Shown in pieces: positions 24,101 to 35,365 of a stretch of 64,000 nt of DNA. A program made the translations under genes and the position numbers. The notes under the pieces were generated by a model. The model was not told where the DNA came from, ran no database searches, and saw only the letters and a list, made by a program, of their open reading frames with translations. The number at the start of each line of letters is the position of its first letter. The stretch's first letter is position 1. Source of the stretch: Ptychodera flava (lineage: Eukaryota; Hemichordata; Enteropneusta; Ptychoderidae); NCBI RefSeq assembly GCF_041260155.1, contig NC_091928.1, positions 47,222,137 through 47,286,136 of the forward strand, given 5' to 3'.

Positions 24101-26871
24101 AAAATGATTTTTGCCAACCGTGTGGGTAAGACTGCCCATTAGCCATGGCGCAGCAACCTTTACCATTGAGGCCTATTATAAACATTAGTTCATGATGGAT
24201 GAATGTAATCTTACCTTCAGCTGCCAATCATACTCGTCGTCACAGGTGTCAATCAACCTCTCAAATTTAAAAATGGTGAAGCCGTCTTCTTCCTTTCCGA
24301 GCAGCAACTTGTAGTCCTGTCGGCTGTCAACGATTGGTTCTGAATATGCTGTCGCGTGACGATCCTGAAACAATTTATATAAGTAGTCACGTCCTATGAC
24401 GTTGTTACGAACGGAATTATCTCACACAAAGTTCAATACACCAGTGGTCATCGTCACCAGTAAAATTATTCATTAAAGAGAGGCGGTCGTCGGAACTGCG
24501 CTCAAAGGTCGCTTGGGACCCTACGACCGATGTAAACACTGCATCAAAGGTACGTTGGCGATTGGTTAAAGTTAAAGCATGTTTGTCATAATTTACATCG
24601 TAAATTTTACGTGTTGCAGCTATGTTGACATGATGCATCTATAATATATAAATATATAGTGCATGAAATACATTGTTCGTAAACAAGAAAGTCGCACATG
24701 CGCAGTTCCAACGACCGCTTCCTTTTCAATTCAGAAGTGATCATAGGTGACGGTCTCAGCTCCATAGCCTTGAAAACATATTACCAAGATTTGTCAATCG
24801 GTCTGAGCCTGACACAGACATTAATGTTCGACATTTGTTAAGGTTCGGCTCTATAAATGCGAAAATTGGTAAGTACACATTCCTAAGAGAGTTATACACA
24901 GGACAGATTAAAAGAAATGACATTCGTCCCCGACTGCTCCTGATTTCATATTTACGCACTCTAAGATTTAAATCGATCCCATCACCTCGTCCCATCTCGA
25001 TTTGAAGGTGAAACTATGAGCACCGAAAGTGTGCGAAAGCTTGTCAACTTGATTTAATTTACAATTACAATTTAAAGACAGGTACTCTTCTGGTTCAAGC
25101 AGGTTTTTGTACATCCTGTACGTGCAAGCTTTGGTTTTCTGCAGCTAGCTTTGCTTACCATGTTTGTTTACAATGTCTGCAATTCTGCTCTACAATAAAT
25201 CCAAGAACACTACATCGTTACCGACATCCTGTGCATCTAAGGCCTAACCTAGTCCGTACGAAAGTAAAATGTGTTTGACTGATGTTGCCCATGTATGTTC
25301 CCTAATTTGTCTAAATTATACAAAATAATATATGCCTGGCGAGGACGTCTGTCTGGCTACGCTGTAACCCGCCCAAGCTGGCTCGGTGAGACTCGCTTGC
25401 TAGAAAGACCGTTGAGGGCGCATCACAATATGGTTGAGGATAGAGCTGCGTAGCGGACGAGGGGCTGTAAGACAGTCCAGACCAGACAAGACACAGACAT
25501 TTGTAGTATGAAACTACTTCGATTTCGGAGTTGTTGAAAAGCTAATATTCATGAGTTGTACGGTAAATCCCTTTACGAAAGATCACTATCTTTGTTTTGT
25601 CAAGGTTGACAGACATGCGCCATTTTTTACAGAACTGTGAGAGGACATTAATTAATGCCTGTAAATTACGAACAGAATCTGAAAAAATTACAATGTCGTC
25701 TGCATACAGTAAACAAAAAAGGTCATAAATATCTTGTATGAGTTTTATGCCCATTCTCTCCCAGTATTTATAAAGTTATAAAGAAAACAACATAGGGCTT
25801 AATATGCACACTTGTCTTACCCCAGTCAAACATTTGAAATAATCGGACGTGACAATAGGAGAAGCGTATCTCGAACAATGGCACTTGTCAAGCGTATCTA
25901 CCGAGAAATGAAGTCTATATAGTACCAACGGACTATGAACATGATGAACGTCTCGTGCAGTCTATACTTTGAAGATTCCGAGTACGTCAGGGTCTTAGGA
26001 GGCAAAGGGCGAGTCTAGTAACAATCTAGTAACAATCTATCACGAAACGAATAATAATAGCGTCATGTCGCCACAGTGTGACGATTCCGTGTCTTTTGCT
26101 CCTTTCGCTTGTCAGAAATGTGCTATCCAATCCAAATGTGATATGAGACAAATAGTCGACCAGGAAATTGCAACGAGGGTGTAAGAAGGTGTCCCGTAAT
26201 CATCATGTACAGAGCCAGGTAACTGCCCTCAGCGACTTGGCCTTGAAGATATCATTGGGTTGAACCATTCGGTGGAAGGGCGGAAAAGGGTAAGGCAACA
26301 ATTGCATTTTTCACCCATCCTAGCGGCAATTTTTTTACTTCCAAATTTTACCTTAGCTCATTTTTGTCCAGTAGAGTCAAAGCAAAGCAATTTTTTCAAA
26401 AAAAGCAAAATCGCTGATTTGTAAACTATGGTAGACGCGCTCACAGCACATTAAATTATCCTATCCACAATTCTGTTTGATTTGTACCAGTGATGGTTGC
26501 TTTTTCCTATAACGTTTCCTGCTCTGCATACCAGTAGAAACTTGTTCGTTCAAATTTTACGGTAAGCACAACAATAAAATACTACTTACGGTAAATTTGA
26601 CGTTTCCATCTTTCAGAACCCAGCCGATGACAATATCAGATCCCGGCATGCCACCGTTTGGCGAAAACCCGAATCCCACCCATCCTGTCGTGCGGACATT
26701 GATTTCAAAAATTATCTTCTCCTTATCGAACTTCCAATACACATGAAAATTTTCATCGGCGTCCAGCACGGCATTGTGGGTGTAGTCATCCAGCGTTGGA
26801 ATAGCGATCGAGGTAACTAACGCCGCGGCGAGCGACAGTGTGAGAATTAGCGTGGTACATATGTCTACCAT
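11311..26871 (-). CDS. DBH/MOXD-like copper type II monooxygenase, gene B
   Basis: Eleven minus-strand exons join in phase: 26590-26871, 24215-24364, 21369-21551, 20882-20965, 19369-19551, 18974-19076, 17666-17832, 14369-14569, 12943-13002, 12515-12648 and 11311-11485. Together they give 574 codons, against about 613 in human MOXD1. The start is the ATG at 26871, before a signal peptide. A DOMON domain ([11 protein letters not shown]) comes first, then the two copper domains. All six ligands known from PHM/DBH are present: VHHIL (exon 5), VEIHYDNP (exon 6), GLHTHLIG (exon 8) and TKEEMCLAF (exon 10). The product is therefore predicted to be an active, secreted or vesicular, ascorbate-dependent hydroxylase; the substrate is unknown. 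The last roughly 40 codons after GGYNWE were not located. The acceptor of exon 4 lies directly against a (CT)n tract. Confidence 0.95.
11849..12344. mobile_element. MITE interrupted by a second, nested MITE
   Basis: The outer element begins 'caaccttttgagcgccaaag' and ends 'cagcactcaaaggttg'. A second copy without interruption lies at 27731-27978. The inner element, about 11929-12195, has inverted ends of about 35 bp containing 'aattaaattctttgttttg'. The outer element resumes after it: 'ttttgata' before, 'actgtagtcaat' after, against 'ttttgataaaaaattgtagtcaat' in the intact copy. Both lie in the intron between exons 10 and 11 of gene B. Confidence 0.8.
14640..16067 (+). mobile_element. Ty3/gypsy-type LTR retrotransposon fossil (pol fragment)
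   Basis: The plus strand shows a retropepsin-like active-site motif near 14800 (VDTGA). After a linker comes the N-terminal half of a reverse transcriptase, with a block like FCLDYLRVN and a palm block like [13 protein letters not shown] (15760-15910). This order is typical of Ty3/gypsy pol. It is a broken partial copy: no gag, RNase H, integrase or LTRs were recognised. It lies in the gene B intron between exons 7 and 8 and adjoins a foldback element on its right. It appears old. Confidence 0.85.
16085..16640. mobile_element. Foldback/MITE with long inverted arms
   Basis: The left arm 16085-16230 ('cacttgcatgttc', 'ctaaagtacacacagaat', 'gttgataagccagacatt') is repeated inverted at about 16450-16640. 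It has no coding content. It adjoins the right end of the Ty3/gypsy fossil in a gene B intron, so it may have inserted into it. Confidence 0.7.
18128..18440 (+). mobile_element. tRNA-derived SINE
   Basis: The head holds a tRNA-like pol III promoter: an A-box-like TGGCTAGAGCAG and a B box GAGTTCGAGCCC about 38 bp apart. The body ends 'gtgccttgagcacatg...gcgctatataaga' followed by (ATT)n. That tail is the kind shared with L2/CR1 LINEs, which are presumed to mobilise such SINEs. It lies in the gene B intron between exons 6 and 7, antisense to the gene. Confidence 0.8.
19582..20561. mobile_element. TTAA-flanked non-autonomous DNA transposon (about 1 kb)
   Basis: The ends are TTAA-GGTGGCTGGAAAGGC (19582) and GCCTTTCCAGCCACC-TTAA (20561), an essentially perfect inverted repeat with a TTAA duplication. 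The interior is AT-rich with no long frame. TIRs starting GG with TTAA suggest a Kolobok-like rather than piggyBac origin (inference). A degenerate related end, 'gttaaggtagttggaaaggg', occurs at 7873. It lies in the intron between exons 4 and 5 of gene B. Confidence 0.85.
20969..21108. repeat. (AG)n microsatellite, (CT)n on the gene B strand
   Basis: This is about 140 bp of nearly pure AG with one short (ACAG)n interruption. On the minus strand it becomes a CT tract ending in cag directly before exon 4 of gene B (20882-20965), so it supplies the polypyrimidine tract of that acceptor. The serine-leucine open frame it produces is an artefact. Confidence 0.9.
21640..22870 (+). repeat. Dispersed repeat family, copies 4 and 5
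   Basis: Two partial copies of the family seen at 2560: 21660-21830 ('gaggtcatagtgcaaag', 'attcaaatggctccca') and 22770-22870 ('gtgggtcaccgtacaagttttggtactatggaaacaaattacc'). Copy 3 is at 11690-11830, also in a gene B intron. They are non-coding. Confidence 0.5.
23301..23660. mobile_element. Foldback/MITE
   Basis: The left end 'taagggaggggtcgtccc...gaggctgtgcg' is inverted at the right end 'cacagccgcagacgagatgacccc'. A related single end is seen at 14281-14320, just beside exon 8 of gene B. It has no coding content and lies in the gene B intron between exons 2 and 3. Confidence 0.55.
25542..25870 (-). mobile_element. LINE reverse-transcriptase fragment
   Basis: The minus strand encodes a block like [14 protein letters not shown] followed by [13 protein letters not shown] and [18 protein letters not shown]. 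These are the palm and YADD motifs of a non-LTR retrotransposon. Only this short stretch is preserved and it contains a stop between the two blocks. It lies in intron 1 of gene B. Confidence 0.75.
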
Positions 26872-27369
26872 GGTTATAAGATGTCTTTTCCACAACGCTT
26901 GTACTGATGTCGAGGTCAAACACTTAGATGGCTGTACTGCGAACCATGGAACGCGACTAAAATTTGCAGCAATAGTGATACTGTGCAGCAGCGCGCCTGT
27001 CTCAGCGATCACACTATGATTCGGCGGCGATGCGGCGCCTCACTGCCCACTCTCGCTCTCCGTAGTCCGACAAAGAACATAATGACGCGATCACTTCTGC
27101 CAATGTACACAGAGAAACACCGTGTACAGACTGCGCATGTGTAATGCTATGACAAGAAAAAAAACAATTGGACACTGAATATAATTAATGATGCGTCGAG
27201 TAAGGAAAGTGAGGCACAGTGGGGTTTCTGCCAAAGCGTTCACAGATTGCGGACGCCTGTTCAAAATAATTTTGATAGGAACAGCACACCACAGTTGCAG
27301 CGTTGCCCGAATGGTCGATCGAAGGTCAATCGATACTGCATATTGATACTGATATCGATTTGATATTGC

Positions 27370-27372
27370 ATT

Positions 27373-27412
<40 letters not shown>

Positions 27413-27440
27413 TTTTCTTTATTTATTTATTTATTTACAG
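27370..27440. repeat. (TTTC)n/(ATTT)n microsatellite
   Basis: About twelve TTTC units followed by several ATTT units. Confidence 0.95.
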
Positions 27441-27730
27441 AAATGAGAAGAAAAGGGACTCCTAAAGCGATTCCCAACTGTATACCTTTTTGTTACCTAA
27501 AACATCCCAAAATAAGAGGGAAATCAACAGAAACGAAAGGAACACAATTATTGACTAGCAAATCTATGAAGAAGTGAGCGTAAAATCGCTCTCAGAAAAG
27601 ATGTATACGTGAAAAAATGCGGTTCACGTTGAAACGAATGCCAAAAGACCAGAGAATGCGTGACATCATCAGAATACTAGTATGGTAACAGCGCGCAGAA
27701 TGTGATGACGTATGCGTCACGTGTGCACTC

Positions 27731-27978
27731 TTAACCCTTTTAGTGCCAAAGTCAACTTTTGTTGCTTTCATAAAATATAGTGCAGACAATTTTTTTTTTT
27801 CAGATCAGGACAATTTCTTTTCAGATTTTCCGCAAAATTTTGATAAAAAATTGTAGTCAATTTAAAGTTGTGTCCTTTTGATCAAAAAGTACCAAAAAAT
27901 TACAGAAAAATTCATGAAAATTTGTAAAATGTTGCACTAAAATTTAGGTGGGGAAAAATTACAGCTTTCAAAAGGTTA
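27731..27978. mobile_element. MITE, uninterrupted copy of the family at 11849
   Basis: It begins 'aacccttttagtgccaaagt' and ends 'cagctttcaaaaggtt'. The ends are inverted copies of each other and match both ends of the element at 11849-12344. It serves as the empty-site reference for the nested insertion there. Confidence 0.75.
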
Positions 27979-30903
27979 ATCTCTGTAAAAGTATAAGCAA
28001 TTTATGGCTGAACGGGACAATAACAGTAACTGGTAACTCAACTATGATTTCATTACTTTCGTTCTGGTAAATAGGGTTCACTGTCTTCTACGTTTCCTGC
28101 AAAGTGTTGAATACAAATAGCTATAGTCTTGTAAATGCATCACATCGGATTGTAAACACTAGTATTGTCGACAAATGAAAACAAAAGATCGGGATTAAGT
28201 GAGTTTTCAACACTACAAACATGCACGCTGTGTTAACAAGTTGAAAACTGTTTCGTCAACATGACTATTCGAGTGAAACGAGAGACCACATTTTACAAAT
28301 CAAAATAATAGAACGAATATTTAAAGTTTATAGCCAATGGAGCTTTAAAGAAAGGGTCAAATAGGAATCATGTAAGGAATATCTTTCAGCCAAAATGCAG
28401 CAACTTTTATAGGTAGAAGTCACTCAAAGTGTGTAAAGTACGCCCTCTTCGCCGCCCTGATTGAAGGAGAGCTCAGCATGATCGGCGGAGGTCAGTAATA
28501 GCTGTAACACACAGTGGCGAAACGTGCCCCTCAACTAGCATACGTCAATAGAAGGTGAAGATACCGGTAAAATTCGGGTTTATATTATTCAAAACACAGA
28601 AAACATTTTTAAAGAAGGGCAAACGATTGAAATCGCGATCTTTATACTTGTCCGATTGTAAAATTTGGTATGTTCTTCGCCATAGCAAATATATCATTTT
28701 TTCATCGCCCATCTTGATTTCCACTGTCATGGCAAAATACGTACAAATGCGACGTATATTTCTTATTTACAATGCGTGGGCTTCGAATTCATCGACGACA
28801 CTTTCGCTGTCTCCTGAAAACAGTTCATTTATATCCACACAGATGACCGAAAGACCCGCTTCTCTGAGCCCAGGCCTAAATTGACATCAAAGCCCGATTT
28901 CTTCGATGACAAGCCATTACAAAGTGATAGAATAACTGGACATGTTTATTCATGTGGTGGGTCATATCGAATGATACCCTGCCAGTACGTTCCCTTTGCG
29001 GCGCAGATCAGTAAGAAGATCGAAAAATATCCCCCATAAAAATATTTCAAAGATCCTAAAATATCCAAAAAAGTGTTAAAAACAGGTTAATTTTTAAAAA
29101 ATTCTAAAAAGAGATTCAAAATGTACAAAATCAAATAAAAAATAAAAAATAAGTTTGAAAGATACATAATACGAAACTCTATTGCGGTAAGCTCCTGCAG
29201 CGCGGAAATCACTTAAGAACACTTCTGTTTTTCCAAGAATGGGTCGGTCGACTGGCGGTAACCCACGGTTGTTGCACTCTCAGGGGAAGTGGGTACCAAT
29301 GCGTATTCCCAAATCCACAGAAAAGGGCAGGTTTTTTTTTATTTGTCCAACATCGCGGTCCTTGAAAACAGGAAAGGATTAGAATATCCCTTTGAAATCT
29401 GGTAAATAATTTTTTTAGATGAGCGAGTAATAGAAAATGAGATTTTTTTCAGTAAGTACGTTATGTACAGTACACTCTTTTCACAATTATGTTGCCCCAG
29501 ACTGTAAGCTGGTACAAACAGCAACAAACTACACTGATCTGTCAATCTCATTGCTCTATACAACATCGATATGGTTGCAGCCGTATTTGTAATTATCTAA
29601 CCCACTCCTAAATTTTATGAACTAGAGGTGTTTTCAGGTTCATTTTTCCCCAACATTATAAAGGTGTCTTTTTGTTGAAAAATCCCAGATTTGACGGGTG
29701 TTTTGTAATGTTGCGGAATAAGCATAGGTTCCCAGCCTTTCCAGTGAGTGTCACCGCCCGGCAGTAACCCTTTGACACTCGACCCTATACCACTTCCGTG
29801 ACAAGCGCGGGTGAACGCTCTCTTCGTCACGTCACAGGGTACGTGATCGGTCGTAGAATGACATTCACATTTCTCCTTGAGGTTAATATCCATTAGCTTT
29901 AAAAGACTATGTGACGTACAGCAGTCATTGATGCTGTGAAAATATAAAACTTTTAGATAAGTCTCAATCAGCAAACATCCGTAAAAATCAAACTTTTAAA
30001 CTCCACGAGAACTACTGTATATTCTTTGGAGACCAGTATCTTGAGAGGAAGGGGACAATTTATGAATGACGCGATAGTTTTTTATTAATTTATTGTTTTA
30101 GATCTGCAGAAACAATTTTAGCAACATCTATATCGATTGAGGGCAGCAAACAAATCGATTTTGATAAATTATCACTTTACATTGTTTGACATATAAAATA
30201 TGATATTTAAAGGTATTCTGAACAAAATTAAAATTACTAGGGGAAAGTATTAGCATTTTGTGGCTGCCTGTCGCAACGATTTGAAAATTTCTCCCTCTTC
30301 CGGTATCCCCTCTCCCCATCAAACAAAAAGACTCCCCATAGCCTTCCTACTCCAAATGTCCCCACTGCTTTATCGTTTACCAGATCTCTTCACTGCCTAT
30401 CGGCAAACTCCCGAAAAAAAACCTAATCACACTTTCTGTCTGCCTACCGGGCTTTTTTTCCAAGCAACGATTGAGCAATAGAATGAATAAAGGCTTTCCT
30501 CCGATTAACGGGAAGAAACTGCTCCTGCCAACAGAAGGGGAAAATCGTGTCACCAAAGAAATCCCTTTACATAAACAGCCTCATTGGTTGCCCCTACTGA
30601 GATTACAGCTATCGTTCCTTTTGGAACATTATAATAATGTCTGATGGTGTCATAATTAGTTGAGCCAACCAGTAGATATCACATCGCGACTAGTCTGGCG
30701 GCGGAAATTTGTGATTTTCAATTCTTGTTATGTCGTAGCTTTCGGTCTAAATAGCTCTCTCGTCAAATTTGAAGAGTGTATTGAGCACGAGATCGGCAGA
30801 GCTTTGGAAAATTTGAAAAGTAGGCGCATGCTCAATAGAAAACTACCCTTTATAAATAGATTTAGAAAAACCAAGGTACAGAGAGAAGAGAAACTTGCAT
30901 AAT

Positions 30904-31680
30904 TGGGAGCCCGAGCCAGCCTCCATAGATTCTTGACATTTACAGCCAGTTTAAATACCAACTCTGTACATTTATTCATGATCTTTTTCACAACAGATTA
31001 CCCGGACGATGGGTATTTTTTGATGAGTATTTTTCTTTCCCACAGCACCATTACCAAACAAGATTAATTACAAAAAGGGATGTTCTCATCCCTAGAAGGA
31101 ATTACACTTTGGGCAAATTTACCTTTGACTATCACGGTTGCAAAATATGGAATGAGATACCACATGATATCCGTAACATACCTAGTAGAAACGGCTTCAA
31201 AGCGAAATTGAAAGATTACTTGATAACCAATCAGTGATCCACCAAATTTACCTTGCTACATTTTTTTCTTTTTCTCCTTGTTACGTGTTTATTGTTCTTT
31301 CTGATAGCTCATTTTTTCGCCTCAGTTCTCCACATTAATCTGTTTTAGTCAGTATACACTGTGCATTTTACCGTGCGTTAATTTACAAGTTTATTTTGTT
31401 TACTTATTGTAAAAGCCCTCTGTATTTTACGTTTGCTTACTTTCTGTACAGTTAAATGGGAAACAGATGATGCAAGCTTCACTTAAGCTTTTCCTGTTTT
31501 CCAGCCATAGATCACATTCCAATGATTATATAGCATTACCTTTTCTGCAGAAATGTCACTATTACATTTTTTTTAGATATTTTTTAAATATCACACCACT
31601 CTTGACATTCTGTACATAGTACGTCGTATTTCTATGGCAAATAAACACTTTGTACTAAACACTTTGTACTTAAAATTTAC
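30904..31680 (+). mobile_element. LINE 3' end (ORF2 C-terminus plus 3' UTR)
   Basis: The plus strand encodes a block around HYQTRLITKRD, then KIWNEIPHDIRNIPS and FKAKLKDYL, with a stop near 31237. This Y-TR...W-N-x-[LI]-P pattern is the C-terminal domain of CR1/L2-like LINE ORF2. About 440 bp of AT-rich 3' UTR follows and ends in a doubled 'aacactttgtact' motif. The upstream reverse transcriptase is missing, so it is a 5'-truncated copy. Confidence 0.75.
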
Positions 31681-32826
31681 CCATTGCTATTCCAAGGCCC
31701 GGACATAAGCATTGAAGAAAATTGGCCTTATTTGGCTCCAAAGACCATAAGTATATAAATAGTTGCCAAAAAGGCACATTGATACCCTGAGAGTACGATA
31801 TCTATGTATCTGTCGAAAAGAATGTTAAAAATAGACCCTATTTTATGCCCAAACGCAAGACCTAAATTATCATCTGTGGGTACGACTTTCAGCAAGTGCG
31901 ATGGCAACCCATTTTAATGGTAAGTCAAGGACAAAGGTCAGTCTGAGACTTGGGAGTCAAAATAAGCTTTGACAAAATTATTTTTATTTTTCATCATTTT
32001 AATTTAGACTTATTTAAGAAATTCAATTTAGTCTTAATATGTTTTAGGATTTGTTGAATGTTTTGGTTTTTTTTGAAATATTTGTTTTTCTTTTTTAAGC
32101 GGGATACTTTGAAATGTATCTTTAGCATCTTGTCTTCGACTTTTTGACGTCTCTGTGGCAAATTTGTAGGTTACATGGAGCAAAACAAAATATCTAGAAA
32201 TAGGTTTTAAAAATCTCTAGTTGCAATTTGTGTCTGAGCATGCAATTTTTCTCTCTCGTATCAGCGGGCTGGCTATTCTTCTCTTCAACAAGCGGGGAAA
32301 ATATTCTTTGGTCGGCGGGAAACTTAGAAAACAAGCCAGTTTAGCAGGCAGGAGGAGTGATTGTGTATAGCCAATTGAGAGAAGTTCGGAGCGCTAGCAC
32401 TTACATAGTTTGGGGTGGGGAATTTTTTTTAAAGTCATAAACGTGGGAGCAGGGAGGTTTCCCGGTGAAGCGTAGGGAAAGGGGAAAACTAGGGTGCTAC
32501 GATTTGTAACGTGAGCGCAAATGTGAACAATTTGACTCACACCTTCAACTTTAAACTTGGTTCAAAATACATTTGATCGTATATTTACATACTAAAAGAC
32601 TAATATGACAATTTCTCAATATCGTCTAGATGATTACCCCGATACTGAGTTCTGCTCATATTGCCCTTCCCTACGATACCACGGTCTTGAAGTGATGGTT
32701 CTACGTGCAAACCATGGGCTACATGTAGCTGGTTATGGCCTACACTCATTATTGACATCGTGACCTCTGTCAATGAAGTAATCTGTATACAAGGTTAATT
32801 TTGCTTAGTTATATTATGCCTCTAAT

Positions 32827-32828
<2 letters not shown>

Positions 32829-32899
<71 letters not shown>
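32829..32899. repeat. (TA)n microsatellite
   Basis: About 35 uninterrupted TA units. Confidence 0.98.
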
Positions 32900-32901
<2 letters not shown>

Positions 32902-33261
32902 GTTTTCCCACATTCCTTTGCAATTACCTGTAAAGCGCCCTCTACACACCCCCTAAAACTGTGTAAATTCGGGGTTTTCCTTTGTTCTCATTCATACCCT
33001 TATCTCTCATCCGGTATCATCAAAATAAATCCAATAGCTTATCAGACATGCTCTTTTTCGTATGCTAGACATTTCTTTCCAATTCAAATTGCAATGTAGT
33101 GTTTTTAGTCAAACCCACTTCCATCTTTGCATCAATCACTGCATTTTCAAAGTCTTCAACACTGACTTTTGTTTAAATCGAACAAATTTCAGGAACAAAT
33201 CTTGCAATTTACAAGCATACTGAGATCTCTACATTGCACCACTCTAATTACTCTGTTTAGC

Positions 33262-33300
33262 TGTACCTGAAGAAGCTGTCGCTTTACAGCGAAACGTCGT
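33262..33300 (+). other. Hairpin with hammerhead-like core (CTGAAGA...GAAA)
   Basis: CTGAAGA (33267-33273) is followed by a perfect 5-bp stem GCTGT/ACAGC and then GAAAC. This is the order CUGANGA, stem II, GAAA of a type I hammerhead ribozyme core. No clear stem III with a cleavage triplet was seen. Similar 'cctgaagaag...gcgaaacgtcg' strings are, from memory, common at ends of repeats in marine animal genomes. Confidence 0.35.
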
Positions 33301-33361
33301 ACGAAAGAAATACTAAGTCTACACGAAATAACCAGAATGCCAGCGTGATTCTTTTCAACGT

Positions 33362-33461
<100 letters not shown>

Positions 33462-34079
33462 CACAGTTCGACAAATCAATCGATCAAACTAATACTAGTA
33501 ACTGACCTTGAGTAATTATAATTTTATTAACAAATCAAGAAATTGACTCATTTTGAGTAAAGTACCTCATTGACTTCTATAGTTGACGCACAGATTTATT
33601 ACCCAGGTTGCATTGTAAGTGGCTGATTGAAAGCTATATGCTGATCACGTGACAAAAGAAACAGCATCACTGAGGGAAAAAATCAATTTTCATCGACGCA
33701 AAGTTTTAAAATTTACAAAATTTTATATCGCCCTTTACATCCAGTTTACTGAAAGACCTTCTTGATACTTACATGCGATCTTCCCGGTTTTGCTAACAGT
33801 TTAACGAACTACTTTTCGTTTAATTTTTTCCACTAGTATAGTGATTCTAAAATAGGATGTATTTCTGCTTCAGAGTCAAGTATGGCATCTGGTCATAACT
33901 TATCAAATACACTGTGTTAATTTGACAATGTATCGTCATGGAGACCAACTTTACGCGCACCTTTGTCTGAAAACTTGTAATTCCGGTTAGTGCTAGTGAA
34001 TGGTCCTCGGGACCGATATTCGGTATTTTTCCCCACAGAGTTGGCACGGGGTTAGCGGCATTTTCGAATTAGTAAATTG

Positions 34080-34440
34080 TATAGCTAAGGTAGAACGCGC
34101 CTCAGGATCGGATATTCGAACTCTCAAACTTTCACAATCCTTTTCTGATCTACCACTTGTGGGGGTTCATTTTAAAGGTCTTGGCCCAAGAAAACTGTTT
34201 ATCCGTCTTAGTTTTTCCAAAATCCAAAATTTTATTTTTCTCCATAGAGTTAACACAGTGGCGGCAGCCATTTTGAATTTCAAATATCGGTAAATCTAAA
34301 GCTGGGGTAATTTGTTCCTCTAGTTCAAAACTTTGCACAGTTACCCCCGATTTTTATTATTGATTTTAAAAGAGAATGATTGAAATATTCCTTGAGGAAA
34401 GTTTGAGCAAAAGTTTACGACTATAACCTTCGAGGCGCAT
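34080..34440 (-). repeat. Dispersed repeat family, copy 6
   Basis: Reverse-orientation copy: 'gcagccattttgaatttca', 'gtaatttgttcctctagttc' and 'gttacccccgattttta' match the copy at 9660-9960 and the complement of 2560-2860. Confidence 0.6.
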
Positions 34441-35065
34441 ACTACCTTAATTCGATTTTCTGATTCAAAACTTCACACGTTGATTCATACGTTTCTTCTT
34501 TCCGAAAAATGTAAAACTTAAGTTTAAACTGAAGTGACTAGCAAGCTATGGCTTATCATTCTGCTGCACAATTGAATCATAAATGGTAAGATATGCTGAA
34601 AGTTCAACACCGATCACATTAGGGCAACGCTCTCCTTGCCTCTATGCATTATATGCCTTACTAGATATCATCAGAAACTTGACAAACTCACAATTTGATC
34701 ATTCTTTCCCCTTCTACCTTAACTGTGTTTTTCAGACATTATTAAAATTTAACAATTCAGAAGAGTTTGGGTTTTCATTCATTTTCTTGTAAGGGTGATA
34801 TTTCTTTTCCGCTGTAAAAAGACAAGTCTTTTAACATTTGTCATTTCAAGTATTTTCATGTTGCCAAACTAACTGCAATTCGATTCCACAAAAAATAAAC
34901 CCAGTTTTCCCCTCGAGTTCAATCATTGTATGGGCTTAACGTTCTGCTGGCAGAATAATTTCGTAAATATTTTGTAAATTGATTTAATAGGAGATTAACT
35001 AAGTATATATAATTAATTATATATAACATCAATGTATTTTGAAGCTGTAACTTAAAGTTATTTTC

Positions 35066-35161
35066 CTATTTTGTGGCCGGAAACCTGACCTCTAACCATT
35101 CTCTCAAAAAATCTGTCATCAATTTGTAAGGGTCATCGCACTGTTTCTGTATGGTGTTACC
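35066..35161 (-). CDS. Deiodinase-like gene, last 29 codons and stop, cut off by the transposon
   Basis: On the minus strand, right after the target duplication copy at 35156-35161, the frame reads on for 29 codons (starting TIQKQCDDPYKL, then FLREWLEVRFPATK) to TAG at 35066-35068. The block FLREWLE fits the end of iodothyronine deiodinases (human DIO1 has PEEVRAVLEKL). Joined over a single GGTAAC to the exon ending ...MAYIGN at 60908, there is no frame change. The 25.7-kb element therefore entered one continuous coding exon. The 3' UTR with its SECIS should follow to the left. Confidence 0.85.
   Translation of the reverse strand, partial: GNTIQKQCDDPYKLMTDFLREWLEVRFPATK
35156..35161. repeat. 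Target site duplication, left copy (GTTACC)
   Basis: GTTACC abuts the left terminus TACCAGGCGCC. The identical hexamer abuts the right terminus at 60908-60913. Confidence 0.9.
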
Positions 35162-35365
35162 TACCAGGCGCCAAATGTAAAATAATTATTTTACACATTA
35201 GAAGAACATATTCATAAGAAAAGGATGCATCTGCATGCATTATATCACGCATACAATAAAAAAAGCTAGCTCTTATAGCATATATATACATAAAACAATA
35301 CAGATATAGGCCCCTAAGTTAATACAAACATATGTGAACCCATTCACACGAAAGCATTTAATAGT
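35162..35365. repeat. Left terminal inverted repeat
   Basis: The first 63 bp match the right end at 61 positions. Similarity then fades but continues in blocks to the matching 'atatgtgaacc.attcacac' (35327-35350). It contains the perfect 18-bp palindrome GTAAAATAATTATTTTAC and the palindrome GGCGCC, both candidate transposase sites. Confidence 0.9.

Larger units (their letters stand above)
26872..30903. other. Upstream region of gene B and gene-free DNA
   Basis: This is the expected promoter region of gene B, immediately right of 26871. Beyond it are a (TTTC)n tract at 27370-27440, an uninterrupted MITE copy (27731-27978) and AT-rich sequence. The open frames between 28545 and 30902 show no family motif, and I see no gene. 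Confidence 0.5.

Noticed and set aside
28545-30902. Several frames of 60-119 codons.
   Set aside because: No family motif, no splice context, low complexity or AT-driven. Treated as chance.
34815-34834. Hairpin aaaagacaagtctttt considered as the SECIS.
   Set aside because: It is a short perfect stem with no ATGA/GA quartet or apical AA.
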